Below are positions 1 through 8,007 of a DNA stretch of 64,000 nt, piece after piece (the first letter of the stretch is position 1; every line of letters starts with the position of its first letter). The DNA comes from Burkholderia dolosa (GTDB lineage Bacteria > Pseudomonadota > Gammaproteobacteria > Burkholderiales > Burkholderiaceae), in contig NZ_CABVPR010000005.1 of assembly GCF_902499135.1 (NCBI RefSeq), forward strand, positions 1 to 64,000, in the 5' to 3' direction. The position numbers and the translations under genes were made by a program. A model generated the notes under the pieces. It ran no database searches and was not told the DNA's origin. It saw only the letters and a program-made list of their open reading frames with translations.

Positions 1-114
1 CGCAGTGCGGGCGGCGGTGCCGGCGGTGCGGCTCGCAGCGGCGGCGCGCAGAGCCGTCCGAGCGCGCCGGCCGGCGGCGGCTTCGACGAGATGGACGACG
101 ATATTCCGTTCTGA
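1..114 (+). CDS. ssb: Single-stranded DNA-binding protein, C-terminal end (partial)
   Basis: Only the last 37 codons are in the window, entering in frame 1. The translation is a Gly/Ala/Ser-rich linker ending in the acidic tip DEMDDDIPF before TGA at 112-114. A DDDIPF end after a glycine-rich tail is the hallmark of bacterial SSB; the tip recruits repair and replication partners, while the OB fold that binds ssDNA lies upstream, outside the window. A strong terminator follows 33 bp after the stop. Confidence 0.93.
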   Translation, partial: RSAGGGAGGAARSGGAQSRPSAPAGGGFDEMDDDIPF

Positions 115-147
115 CATCTCGTCAGCAGCCGAAACCGTCAAGATCGA

Positions 148-170
148 CCCCGCCTCATGGCGGGGTTTTT
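148..170 (+). terminator. Rho-independent terminator of ssb
   Basis: A perfect 7-bp stem CCCCGCC/GGCGGGG (148-154 and 159-165) closes a TCAT tetraloop and is followed at once by five T residues. It lies just after the ssb stop and points rightward. Confidence 0.9.
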
Positions 171-370
171 CTTTGATCGTTCATTCTGTCGGTGCCGGGT
201 GCCGTGCGTCGCTTCTGCGGTCGGCCGGCAGCGGAATGAGCGCTCGCACGGCGTACCCGTGGAGCCGCGCGAAGCTTGGCCGATGCATCGCCCGTTCGGC
301 AGCGTGCGGTTACCAAGCAATCGGCGAACGAACCTGCGCAACGTCCGCCTTGCTGCAACTCGTCGCCGTG

Positions 371-793
371 TCAGCCGTGCCTGCCGTGCGTGTCGATCAC
401 CACTTCACCGTCTTCCTTCGCGAACGGCCGCTGCTGCGGATTCGGCAGGATCTCGAGCACCGTTTCCGACGGCCGGCACAGGCGCGTGCCGAGCGGCGTG
501 ACGACGATCGGTCGATTGATCAGGATCGGGTGCGCAAGCATGAAGTCGATGAGTTCGGCGTCGCTCCATTTCGGGTTGCCGAGATCCAGCGCGTCGTAAC
601 ATGTGCCGTTGCGGCGCAGTACGTCGCGCACGGGCACGCCGATCGCCGCGATCAGCGCGACCAGTTCGTCGCGGCCCGGCGGTGTGTCGAGGTAGCGGAC
701 GATGCGCGGCTCGATGCCGGCGTTGCGGATCATCGCGAGCGTGTTGCGCGACGTGCCGCAGTCCGGGTTGTGATAGATCGTGACGTCGGTCAT
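371..793 (-). CDS. arsC: Arsenate reductase (glutaredoxin type)
   Basis: A 140-residue protein that reduces arsenate to arsenite with glutathione and glutaredoxin so that the arsenite can be exported. The N-terminus reads MTDVTIYHNPDCGTSRNTL, placing the catalytic cysteine at position 12 as in the plasmid R773 ArsC family; the later NGTCYDALDLGNPKWSD and NRPIVVTPLGTRLCRPSE stretches are also typical. Its ATG overlaps the stop of the upstream arsenite exporter by four bases (ATGA), so the two are translationally coupled. It is the last gene of the leftward arsR-arsB-arsC operon and should be induced by arsenite through ArsR. Confidence 0.95.
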   Translation of the reverse strand: MTDVTIYHNPDCGTSRNTLAMIRNAGIEPRIVRYLDTPPGRDELVALIAAIGVPVRDVLRRNGTCYDALDLGNPKWSDAELIDFMLAHPILINRPIVVTPLGTRLCRPSETVLEILPNPQQRPFAKEDGEVVIDTHGRHG

Positions 794-1932
794 CGGGTGG
801 CCTCCACGCGTATCGACCCGCGTTCGTACCAGCTTCGCGTGCGATTGACGATGCGTACGACGGCCAGCATGACGGGCACCTCGATCAGCACGCCGACGAC
901 GGTTGCCAGTGCGGCGCCAGAATGAAAACCGAACAGGCTGATCGCGGCGGCGACGGCCAGTTCGAAGAAATTGGACGCGCCGATCAGCGCTGACGGACAC
1001 GCGACCGTGTGCTTCTCGCCGACCGCGCGATTGAGCCAGTAGGCGAGCGCGGAATTGAACGTGACCTGCAGCAGGATCGGCACGGCGAGCAGCGCGATCA
1101 CGAGCGGCTGCTCGAGGATCGCTTCGCCCTGGAACGCGAACAGCAGCACGAGCGTGACGAGCAGCGCGCCGATCGACCACGGACCGATCTGCGTCATCGC
1201 CGCATCGAACGCGCGCCGGCCGCGCGCGAGCAGCATACGGCGAGCGAGCTGCGCGAGCGCGACCGGCACGACGATGTAGAGCGCGACCGACGTCAGCAGC
1301 GTCGCCCACGGCACCGCGATCGCCGAGACGCCGAGCAGCAGCGCGACGAGCGGTGCGAACGCGACCACCATGATGCTGTCGTTCAGCGCGACTTGCGACA
1401 GCGTGAACAGCGGATCGCCTCCCGTGAGCCGACTCCACACGAACACCATCGCGGTGCAGGGCGCGGCCGCGAGCAGGATCAGGCCGGCCACGTAGCTGTC
1501 GAGCTGCCCGGCGGGCAGCAGCGGCGCGAACAGGTGCTTGACGAACAGCCAGCCGAGGAACGCCATCGAAAAAGGCTTGACGAGCCAGTTCACGACGAGC
1601 GTGACGCCGATGCCTTTCACGTGCCGGCGGACTTCGTGCAGCGCGCCGAAGTCGACCTTCATCAGCATCGGCACGATCATCACCCAGATCAGCAGTCCGA
1701 CCGGCAGGTTGACCTGCGCGTACTGCATCCGGCCGATGCTCCCGAATACATCCGGCAGAAGCCGACCGAGCACGATGCCGGCGACGATGCACAGCGCGAC
1801 CCACAGCGTGAGGTAGCGTTCGAACGTGCCGATCGCGGCGCGCGTCGGAGCGTTTTCGGCGGGCGCGGCTTCGGATGTCCGCATCGGCGGCCGCGAATCG
1901 GCGAGCGGGCGGCTCGAAGAGAAGCGCTTCAC
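790..1932 (-). CDS. arsB: ACR3-family arsenite efflux transporter
   Basis: About 380 residues with roughly ten hydrophobic segments; the APCTAMVFVW segment and the conserved asparagines in NDSIMVV and GASNFFELA are typical of ACR3 rather than the unrelated 12-helix ArsB antiporters. It exports arsenite made by ArsC across the inner membrane. I chose the GTG at 1932 because it overlaps the arsR stop (GTGA), the same coupling used at its other end with arsC. A later in-frame ATG at 1884 would give 364 residues, and an upstream ATG at 1977 lies inside arsR. Function is secure; the start is less so. Confidence 0.92.
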   Translation of the reverse strand: MKRFSSSRPLADSRPPMRTSEAAPAENAPTRAAIGTFERYLTLWVALCIVAGIVLGRLLPDVFGSIGRMQYAQVNLPVGLLIWVMIVPMLMKVDFGALHEVRRHVKGIGVTLVVNWLVKPFSMAFLGWLFVKHLFAPLLPAGQLDSYVAGLILLAAAPCTAMVFVWSRLTGGDPLFTLSQVALNDSIMVVAFAPLVALLLGVSAIAVPWATLLTSVALYIVVPVALAQLARRMLLARGRRAFDAAMTQIGPWSIGALLVTLVLLFAFQGEAILEQPLVIALLAVPILLQVTFNSALAYWLNRAVGEKHTVACPSALIGASNFFELAVAAAISLFGFHSGAALATVVGVLIEVPVMLAVVRIVNRTRSWYERGSIRVEATR

Positions 1933-2264
1933 GATCGCCGCTTCGCCGCGGGAGAACATGCGGACAACGGCGAGCACGGATTGCCGCCGCAGCAGTTCTC
2001 GGTCAGATACGCGAGCAGGTCGTTCATCGTCGCGAAGTTCGCGCAGTAGATGACGAACCGGCCTTCCTGCCGGCTCGTGACGAGTCGCGCATGGGCGAGC
2101 TCCTTCAGATGGAACGACAGTGACGACGGCGGCACGTCGAGTAACGTTGCGATCTGACCGGCCGGCAGACCGTTCGGGCCGGCCTGTACCAGCGCGCGAA
2201 AGACGGCGAGCCGCGACTCGTGTGCGAGCGCCGCGAGCGCGCTGACGGTTTCATTGATTTCCAT
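1929..2264 (-). CDS. arsR: ArsR-family arsenite-responsive repressor
   Basis: A 111-residue winged-helix protein. The recognition region is DVPPSSLSFHLKEL at about residues 43-56, followed by the wing. The metalloid-sensing cysteines are not in the helix as in R773 ArsR but in the C-terminal tail NCCGGNPC (Cys91, Cys92, Cys97), the arrangement known from the Acidithiobacillus ferrooxidans type. ATG 2264 is preferred over longer frames because the operator and promoter sit immediately upstream. It should repress its own operon until arsenite binds. Confidence 0.94.
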   Translation of the reverse strand: MEINETVSALAALAHESRLAVFRALVQAGPNGLPAGQIATLLDVPPSSLSFHLKELAHARLVTSRQEGRFVIYCANFATMNDLLAYLTENCCGGNPCSPLSACSPAAKRRS

Positions 2265-2266
2265 TT

Positions 2267-2290
2267 TTCGATAATAGTCGAAGTATCGAA
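2267..2290 (-). promoter_or_regulatory. ArsR operator palindrome
   Basis: TTCGATA (2267-2273) and TATCGAA (2284-2290) form a perfect inverted repeat with a 10-bp gap, three bases from the arsR start codon and covering the proposed -10 box. Position and symmetry fit an autoregulatory ArsR binding site. Confidence 0.7.
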
Positions 2291-2300
2291 CCGCGGTAAA
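2271..2300 (-). promoter_or_regulatory. Candidate arsRBC promoter
   Basis: On the minus strand TTTACC (2300-2295) and TATTAT (2276-2271) are 18 bp apart and could be -35 and -10 boxes. Transcription would begin at about the arsR ATG, giving a leaderless mRNA. The -10 lies inside the operator, so bound ArsR would block polymerase. This is inferred from sequence only. Confidence 0.45.
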
Positions 2301-3047
2301 GCGCGCCGGTGTTCCGCTCGGCGTTAGTGCTGCTCCGACGCCGCGCATCGGGAGACGAAAGCATGATCAAATGAGCAGCACGCAGCGCAATGCGGTGTCG
2401 GCGACGCGGCTGCCGTTGCGTCGGCATCCAGAGGCTTCTCGAGCGGGCAACCGCCGAAGCCCTCCGCATGCGCCGAAGCCCTCCGCATCGTTCGAGTTCC
2501 CGGTTTTAAGCACTTCGATTCATGACTGACTTCGCTGACCGACTCCGCGATCTCATCGCGTCGCATCTCGACATGCCGTTTTGCAGAATTCGTCCCGGCC
2601 GCGACGCGGCAGCTGTCACACGACGTCTGCGACTGCCGATTCGTCCCGCAGGTTTCACGCGGGGCGAGATCGCGCTGCGGGACGATCGAACGACATCCGG
2701 GTACGGCTGCCGCGTGACGATGGCAGCGAAGCTACGGCCCACGTGCGCCGGCCGGCTTCCGTGCGCGAACTTCATCGTCGCGGCTGTGGCGTTCGCTCAG
2801 AAGGCCGCGCACCGTGTGGGAAGCTTTATCGTCCTTCTCGGCAAGACAGGCGCGTGTGTCGCGCGTTCACCCAGACGTGGCACTGCGCGGCGAAGGCCGC
2901 CAACCGCCATTCGGCGGCCGACGTTCATGCAGCAGCCCAGGCACGGCGGCAGCAATCGTATGTGTGGAACCGAGGATCGGGCCGACGCGTATCGCGACCG
3001 TCGCCCGCACATCGCGACGGTGTCCGGCGCGCGACGGGAGGCACGCA
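2301..3047. other. Long intergenic stretch, no gene recognised
   Basis: About 750 bp between the arsenic operon and the DNA glycosylase gene. Open frames exist (for example one on the plus strand from 2522 to 3061, overlapping the next gene) but their codons lack the third-position G/C bias of neighbouring genes and their translations are low-complexity arginine/alanine text. I see no RNA gene, repeat or mobile-element signature. It may be decayed coding DNA. Confidence 0.4.
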
Positions 3048-3671
3048 ATGCGACGCAATGAGCGCCCACCGGTGTGGCCCGGCACTCCACTGTCGCGCGC
3101 ATTCTTCGATCGCGTGGCCACCGACGTCGCGCCGCTGCTGCTCAACAAGATTCTCGCGGCGGCCGACGGCCGGGCCGGGCGCATCGTCGAAGTGGAGGCC
3201 TACGCGGGCGCGATCGATCCGGCTGCGCACACGTACCGCGGAAAAACGCCGCGCAACGCGACGATGTTCGGGCCGCCCGGACACTTGTACGTCTACTTCA
3301 CTTACGGCATGCACTGGTGCTGCAACTGCGTGTGCGCATCGAACGGCGCCGGCACCGGCGTGCTGATCCGCGCGCTCGAACCGCTGTTCGGGCTCGAGCA
3401 GATGCGCGCGGCGCGGCCGCCGCAGACGCGCGACCGCGATCTGTGTCGGGGGCCGGCCCGACTCACGCAGGCGATGGGCATCGGCGGCGCGCAGGACGGT
3501 ATCGACCTCGTCGGCGCGCGCGACGGCTTCGCGATCGTGGACGACGGCATGGCGCCGCCCGCGAATCTGAAGGGCGGGCCGCGGATCGGCATTCGCGTCG
3601 GTCAGGCGCTGCCGTGGCGATGGAGCGTGCCGGGTAGCCGGTACGTGTCGACACCGCCGCGCGGCGCCTGA
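3048..3671 (+). CDS. DNA-3-methyladenine glycosylase (Mpg/Aag family)
   Basis: A 207-residue base-excision repair enzyme that removes alkylated purines such as 3-methyladenine. The segment IVEVEAYAG around residues 45-53 carries the catalytic glutamate of the AAG family, followed by DPAAHTYRGKTPRNATMFGPPGHLYVYFTYGMHWC, the family core, and CRGPARLTQAMGI nearer the C-terminus. ATG 3048 is supported by GGGAGG nine bases upstream (3036-3041). It is transcribed alone; the flanking regions are long and empty. Confidence 0.93.
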   Translation: MRRNERPPVWPGTPLSRAFFDRVATDVAPLLLNKILAAADGRAGRIVEVEAYAGAIDPAAHTYRGKTPRNATMFGPPGHLYVYFTYGMHWCCNCVCASNGAGTGVLIRALEPLFGLEQMRAARPPQTRDRDLCRGPARLTQAMGIGGAQDGIDLVGARDGFAIVDDGMAPPANLKGGPRIGIRVGQALPWRWSVPGSRYVSTPPRGA

Positions 3672-4403
3672 TTCGTGCCGCGCGAAGTACCGCGCAAATC
3701 GCCCGGCGTCACGCGATCGCCATGATTCGCCGGCTAACCTTGTTTCCGGTCGATGTCTCGATCGGCCGGCGTGCACGATGCGCTCGTCGTATTCGCCGGT
3801 GAAGAGCCGTGAGCGTCGTCAGCGGTCGATGCCGCCGATCCATGTCGAACGGAGGCGCAATCGCGCGCAAGGGACCCGGCGCGCCGCATCGCGAGCTTGC
3901 CGGCCGACGTGCACGCGCAATTGGCGACCGGTCCGATTCGAATCATCCCGCTTCTCCGCCGGTTACCCAGGCCGGCATTCGTCCGACCATATATTGCTGT
4001 CGACGTAAACGAAAACGATTTCGAAATAATCGAGAAAACGATTACGCGGTCCGGTTCCCTATTTTTAAATGTATGTCGAATAGCATATAACCAAAGTAAT
4101 GCGCGGGTAAATATTGCGCAAATCGCTGGTATGCGATGCAGTAAAAAGGTAAAAATCGTTGCTGCACAAGGGAGGCAGATGTGTCCCTTCAGCGCTGGCG
4201 CGGCTGTTCAGCCGACCGTTCCAGGTATATAGGGTTTTCACCTAGCATTAACTCCACTTAATTTTCAATTAGTCGCTTTAGAATGGCTTCCCTCACCTTG
4301 CTGCGCACAATCAGCAGAAGGTTGACAATAAAGAAGCGGAATTTCGATCCGGCTTCTATTTTCTTTATTTCTCCTCTCGCATTGCCCAACAGGAGCGTGA
4401 CCG
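3672..4403. other. AT-rich intergenic region upstream of the phasin gene
   Basis: About 730 bp without a credible gene. The right half (from about 3990) is strikingly AT-rich for this genome. It holds two copies of GAAAACGATT (4011-4020 and 4034-4043, 23 bp apart) and two copies of TTGCTGCRCACAA-like sequence (4159-4169, 4298-4310). A TTGACA at 4322-4327 has no convincing -10 partner. It probably carries the phasin control region; individual sites are not proven. Confidence 0.4.
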
Positions 4404-4985
4404 ATGTCCGTATTTGCCCCCGAAAAAATCGCCGCCGATTGTCAGTCAGGAATCGCCGCATGGTTCGCCATCGCCCGCCCGGCGATCAACGGTATCGAAG
4501 CCGTCGTCGAGCTCAATCTGCAGGCGGCCAAGACGGCGCTCGAGGAGTACGAGGACAAGCTGAAGAACGCGTTCAACGCCGGCAACCCGGTTGCCGGCTT
4601 CGCGCAGCAGGTCGCGGCGCCGCAGGAAGCGGCCGGCAAGGCCGTGTCGTATGGGCGCCATCTGTTCGAGATCGCGGTGTCGACGCAGGCCGAATGGGTG
4701 AAGGTCGCGCACGCGCAGTACCAGCAGGCCGACACGCGCTGGAAGGAGGCGCTCGGCGAACTGTCGAAGCACGTGCCGGCCGGTTCGGCACCGGTGGTCG
4801 CCGCGCTGAATTCGGCGCTGTCGGCGGCAACCGCCGCGGCCGACTCGATGCGCGCCGCGACAGGCCAGGCGATCGAGGCCGCGCAGAGCAGCTTCGAGAC
4901 AGCCGGCGAAACGGCCGTGCGCAGCGGCAAGCAGGCGGGTGCCGTCGCACGCAAGGAAGCGAGCGTGCGCGAATCGGCCGCCTGA
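4404..4985 (+). CDS. phaP: Phasin family protein (PHA granule surface)
   Basis: A 193-residue, almost wholly helical, alanine-rich protein starting MSVFAPEKIAADCQSGIAAW, typical of the short phasins of Burkholderia and Cupriavidus that coat polyhydroxyalkanoate granules. It has no signal peptide or membrane segment; the helices around residues 40-110 and an Ala/Ser-rich tail fit the family. AGGAG lies 9 bases before the ATG. It precedes a PHA thiolase and reductase by 311 bp, which supports the assignment. Phasin genes are usually controlled by PhaR, and the AT-rich region upstream is the likely target. Confidence 0.9.
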   Translation: MSVFAPEKIAADCQSGIAAWFAIARPAINGIEAVVELNLQAAKTALEEYEDKLKNAFNAGNPVAGFAQQVAAPQEAAGKAVSYGRHLFEIAVSTQAEWVKVAHAQYQQADTRWKEALGELSKHVPAGSAPVVAALNSALSAATAAADSMRAATGQAIEAAQSSFETAGETAVRSGKQAGAVARKEASVRESAA

Positions 4986-5296
4986 CCGTAGGTCGCGCGT
5001 TTGCGCGACACGATAGACCGGCCGGATGACGCCGGGCGCCGCGTGTGCCGCGCGGCGCCTCGCGCATGCCGGCTGCGATGACGCGTTTGCGTCGGCCGCG
5101 CAGTGCCGACATGTCGCCCGTGCCGGCGGACGTCGGCGACAGGGCGGCGCGTATCGCCGATCCGCGCGCCATTTATCGGCATGCACTCGCATGCCGGATC
5201 GAACCGTGTGCAGAGGTACCCGCGCGTCGGCCGTTGCCGGCGCGTGGCATCGGAGCGCGCACGGATCGTCAACCGATTTCGAAGCAGGGATTGAAC
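4986..5296. other. Intergenic region with two GC hairpins
   Basis: Between phasin and thiolase genes. Two perfect inverted repeats are visible: GTCGCGC/GCGCGAC (4992-4998, 5003-5009, 4-nt loop) and GGCGCCGCG/CGCGGCGCC (5035-5043, 5051-5059, 7-nt loop). Neither has a T tract, so they may stabilise or end the phasin message without being classic terminators. No gene is seen. Confidence 0.45.
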
Positions 5297-6478
5297 ATGA
5301 CCGATGTAGTGATCGTATCGGCCGCGCGGACCGCGGTCGGCAAATTCGGCGGCTCGCTCGCGAAGATCGCGGCGCCCGAGCTGGGCGCGACGGTGATCCG
5401 CGCGGTGCTGGAGCGTGCGGGCGTGCAGCCCGATCAGGTCAGCGAAGTGATCATGGGCCAGGTGCTGACGGCCGGCTCCGGGCAGAACCCGGCGCGCCAG
5501 TCGCTGATCAAGGCCGGGCTGCCGAGCGCGGTGCCGGGGATGACGATCAACAAGGTGTGCGGCTCGGGGCTCAAGGCGGTGATGCTGGCGGCCAACGCGA
5601 TCGTCGCGGGCGACGCGGAGATCGTCGTGGCCGGCGGCCAGGAGAACATGAGCGCGGCGCCGCACGTGCTGCCGGGATCGCGCGACGGGTTCCGGATGGG
5701 CGACGCGAAGCTGGTCGACACGATGATCGTCGACGGGCTGTGGGACGTGTACAACCAGTACCACATGGGGATCACCGCGGAGAACGTCGCGAAGGAATAC
5801 GGAATTACGCGCGAAGAGCAGGACGCGTTCGCGGCGCTGTCGCAGAACAAGGCGGAAGCCGCGCAGAAGGCGGGCCGCTTCGCCGACGAAATCGTGCCGG
5901 TGTCGATTCCGCAGCGCAAGGGCGAGCCGGTGCAGTTCGCGACCGACGAGTTCGTGCGTCACGGCGTGACGGCCGAGTCGCTCGCGGGGCTGAAGCCGGC
6001 GTTCGCGAAGGACGGCACGGTGACGGCGGCGAACGCGTCGGGGATCAACGACGGCGCGGCGGCGGTGCTGGTGATGTCGGCGCAGAAGGCCGCGGCGCTC
6101 GGGCTCACGCCGCTTGCGCGGATCAAGGCGTACGCGAACGCGGGCGTGGATCCGAGCGTGATGGGCATGGGTCCGGTGCCGGCGTCGCGGCGCTGTCTGG
6201 AGCGCGCGGGCTGGACGCCGGGCGATCTGGACCTGATGGAGATCAACGAGGCGTTCGCCGCGCAGGCGCTGGCGGTGCACAAGCAGATGGGCTGGGACAC
6301 GTCGAAGGTGAACGTGAACGGCGGCGCGATCGCGATCGGTCATCCGATCGGCGCGTCGGGCTGCCGGATCCTGGTGACGCTGCTGCACGAGATGGCCAGG
6401 CGCGATGCGAAGCGCGGGCTGGCGTCGCTGTGCATCGGCGGCGGGATGGGCGTCGCGCTGGCGGTCGAGCGCGACTGA
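5297..6478 (+). CDS. phaA: Acetyl-CoA acetyltransferase (PHA beta-ketothiolase)
   Basis: A 393-residue biosynthetic thiolase condensing two acetyl-CoA into acetoacetyl-CoA, the first step of polyhydroxybutyrate synthesis. The three catalytic residues sit exactly at the family positions: Cys88 in NKVCGSG, His349 in [10 protein letters not shown] and Cys379 in [11 protein letters not shown] 5297 has AGGGA seven bases upstream. It is followed by an acetoacetyl-CoA reductase, giving the A-B pair of the pathway, but no polymerase gene (phaC) is in this window, so this is either a second copy of the pair or a split locus. Confidence 0.95.
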   Translation: MTDVVIVSAARTAVGKFGGSLAKIAAPELGATVIRAVLERAGVQPDQVSEVIMGQVLTAGSGQNPARQSLIKAGLPSAVPGMTINKVCGSGLKAVMLAANAIVAGDAEIVVAGGQENMSAAPHVLPGSRDGFRMGDAKLVDTMIVDGLWDVYNQYHMGITAENVAKEYGITREEQDAFAALSQNKAEAAQKAGRFADEIVPVSIPQRKGEPVQFATDEFVRHGVTAESLAGLKPAFAKDGTVTAANASGINDGAAAVLVMSAQKAAALGLTPLARIKAYANAGVDPSVMGMGPVPASRRCLERAGWTPGDLDLMEINEAFAAQALAVHKQMGWDTSKVNVNGGAIAIGHPIGASGCRILVTLLHEMARRDAKRGLASLCIGGGMGVALAVERD

Positions 6479-6684
6479 CCGGCCTGCGGCAGCGCGGCGC
6501 GCGGTGCAGGCCGGCGCCGAGCGCCGCGCAAAGCAGCTTTCGCGCAGTACAAGCAACCCACTACAAGCGCGGCGTTCCGGTGCGTGCGCCCGCATCGCCG
6601 GCAACGCACCGAAGTGGCGGGGCGGCAGCGCGTGCCATGCCGTCGCCCCGCATCATCGATCATTTTTTGACGGTACCGAACAGG

Positions 6685-7428
6685 ATGAGCAAGCGCATTG
6701 CAGTTGTGACAGGCGGGATGGGCGGCCTCGGCGAGGCGATCAGCATCAGGTTGAACGACGCGGGCCACCGCGTCGTCGTCACGTATTCGCCGAACAACAC
6801 CGGCGCCGACCGCTGGCTTTCGGAGATGCTCGCGGCGGGCCGCGAGTTCCATGCATACCCGGTCGACGTGGCCGACTACGATTCGTGCCGGCAGTGCATC
6901 GAAAAGATCGTTCGCGACGTGGGCCCGGTCGACATCCTCGTGAACAACGCGGGCATCACGCGCGACATGACGTTGCGCAAGCTCGACAAGGTCGACTGGG
7001 ACACGGTGCTGCGCACGAACCTCGATTCGGTGTTCAACATGACGAAGCCCGTCTGCGAAAGCATGGTCGAGCGCGGCTGGGGGCGCATCGTGAACATCGC
7101 GTCGGTCAACGGCTCGAAGGGCTCGGTCGGCCAGACCAACTATGCAGCCGCGAAAGCCGGCATGCACGGATTCACGAAATCGCTCGCGCTCGAAACCGCG
7201 CGCAAGGGCGTGACGGTGAACACGGTGTCACCCGGCTATCTCGCGACGAAGATGGTGATGGCCATCCCGCACGACATCCTCGAGACCAAGATCCTTCCGC
7301 AGATTCCGGCGGGCCGGCTCGGCAAGCCCGAGGAAGTCGCGGCGCTCGTTGCGTATCTGTGTTCGGAAGAGGCCGGCTTCGTGACCGGCTCGAACATCGC
7401 GATCAACGGCGGCCAGCACATGCACTGA
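6685..7428 (+). CDS. phaB: Acetoacetyl-CoA reductase (NADPH)
   Basis: A 247-residue short-chain dehydrogenase that reduces acetoacetyl-CoA to (R)-3-hydroxybutyryl-CoA. The cofactor motif TGGMGGLG is at residues 9-16, NNAG at 87-90, and the catalytic Ser140, Tyr153 and Lys157 are in place. The start MSKRIAVVTGG matches the family's usual N-terminus; a longer in-frame version from further upstream is unlikely. It works on the product of the thiolase 207 bp upstream. A long GC hairpin follows the stop. Confidence 0.95.
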   Translation: MSKRIAVVTGGMGGLGEAISIRLNDAGHRVVVTYSPNNTGADRWLSEMLAAGREFHAYPVDVADYDSCRQCIEKIVRDVGPVDILVNNAGITRDMTLRKLDKVDWDTVLRTNLDSVFNMTKPVCESMVERGWGRIVNIASVNGSKGSVGQTNYAAAKAGMHGFTKSLALETARKGVTVNTVSPGYLATKMVMAIPHDILETKILPQIPAGRLGKPEEVAALVAYLCSEEAGFVTGSNIAINGGQHMH

Positions 7429-7435
7429 CGTACGG

Positions 7436-7470
7436 CGGCCCGGGCGGCGCACACGCGCCGTTCCGGGCCG
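7436..7470 (+). terminator. Strong GC hairpin after phaB (no T tract)
   Basis: CGGCCCGG (7436-7443) pairs with CCGGGCCG (7463-7470), and inside it CGGCGC (7445-7450) pairs with GCGCCG (7455-7460) around an ACAC loop, with a small internal bulge: 14 base pairs in all, eight bases after the phaB stop. No run of T follows, so it may protect the 3' end or act with Rho rather than terminate by itself. Confidence 0.5.
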
Positions 7471-7539
7471 CGCGCCTGCTGTATCCCGTGCCGGGCCGCG
7501 CGCGGATGCGCGTGCCCGGCCTCGCATTCCGGAGGACGC

Positions 7540-7749
7540 ATGGGCGATACCTGGATGGGACTCGCGATCGGCGGCGCGGCGCTGGCCGTTGCATTGGCGA
7601 TGGCGATCGCGCTTTACCGGCTGGAGCGGCGTCGCGCGCGGCTGCTGCGCGAATTCGACCACCGCGACTGCTGGCTCGTCGCGTACGGGAAGTCGATCGC
7701 GCGTGGGCCGGCGAGACCGGCGCGTCGTGCGCGCATCGGCGTGCGCTGA
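7540..7749 (+). CDS. Small single-pass membrane protein, hypothetical
   Basis: A 69-residue frame with an excellent ribosome site (CCGGAGGA, six bases from the ATG). Residues about 7-26 (GLAIGGAALAVALAMAIALY) form one membrane helix, followed by a strongly basic tail (RLERRRARLLREFDHRDC), so the C-terminus should be cytoplasmic. I do not recognise the family. It follows the PHA reductase by about 110 bp, separated by the hairpin. Confidence 0.6.
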   Translation: MGDTWMGLAIGGAALAVALAMAIALYRLERRRARLLREFDHRDCWLVAYGKSIARGPARPARRARIGVR

Positions 7750-8007
7750 TCGGCGCGGAACGCGACGACGGACCGACCTGCGCTGCGGCGTCGGCCGAAG
7801 TATCGATACAGGCGGCCGCGCGTCGCTTCCCGGCATGCGGTCCATCCCACCGATTCGTTACGGTCGGTCAACCATTCCACCGATGGCCGCACCGTTTATC
7901 GCCGAGTCGATCGGTAATGAAGCTGTCATCCGATGTAAACGTCTGGTAATTTTCTGCCGAATTCTGCAAAATCGCCGCTCCCAAATACAACTACCGAGGG
8001 ATCCGGG

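Noticed and set aside
2522-3061. 179-codon plus-strand frame before the DNA glycosylase gene
   Set aside because: Codons lack the genome's third-position bias, the product is arginine-rich low-complexity text, and it overlaps the real gene's start in another frame.
3897-4232. 111-codon frame in the AT-rich region before the phasin gene
   Set aside because: No ribosome site, no codon bias, and it runs across the region of suspected regulatory repeats.
4322-4327. Consensus TTGACA upstream of the phasin gene as a promoter
   Set aside because: No acceptable -10 box lies 15-19 bp downstream, so I did not call a promoter.
4442-6604. Long minus-strand frame opposite phasin and thiolase
   Set aside because: Shadow frame; both plus-strand genes show catalytic or family motifs and good ribosome sites.
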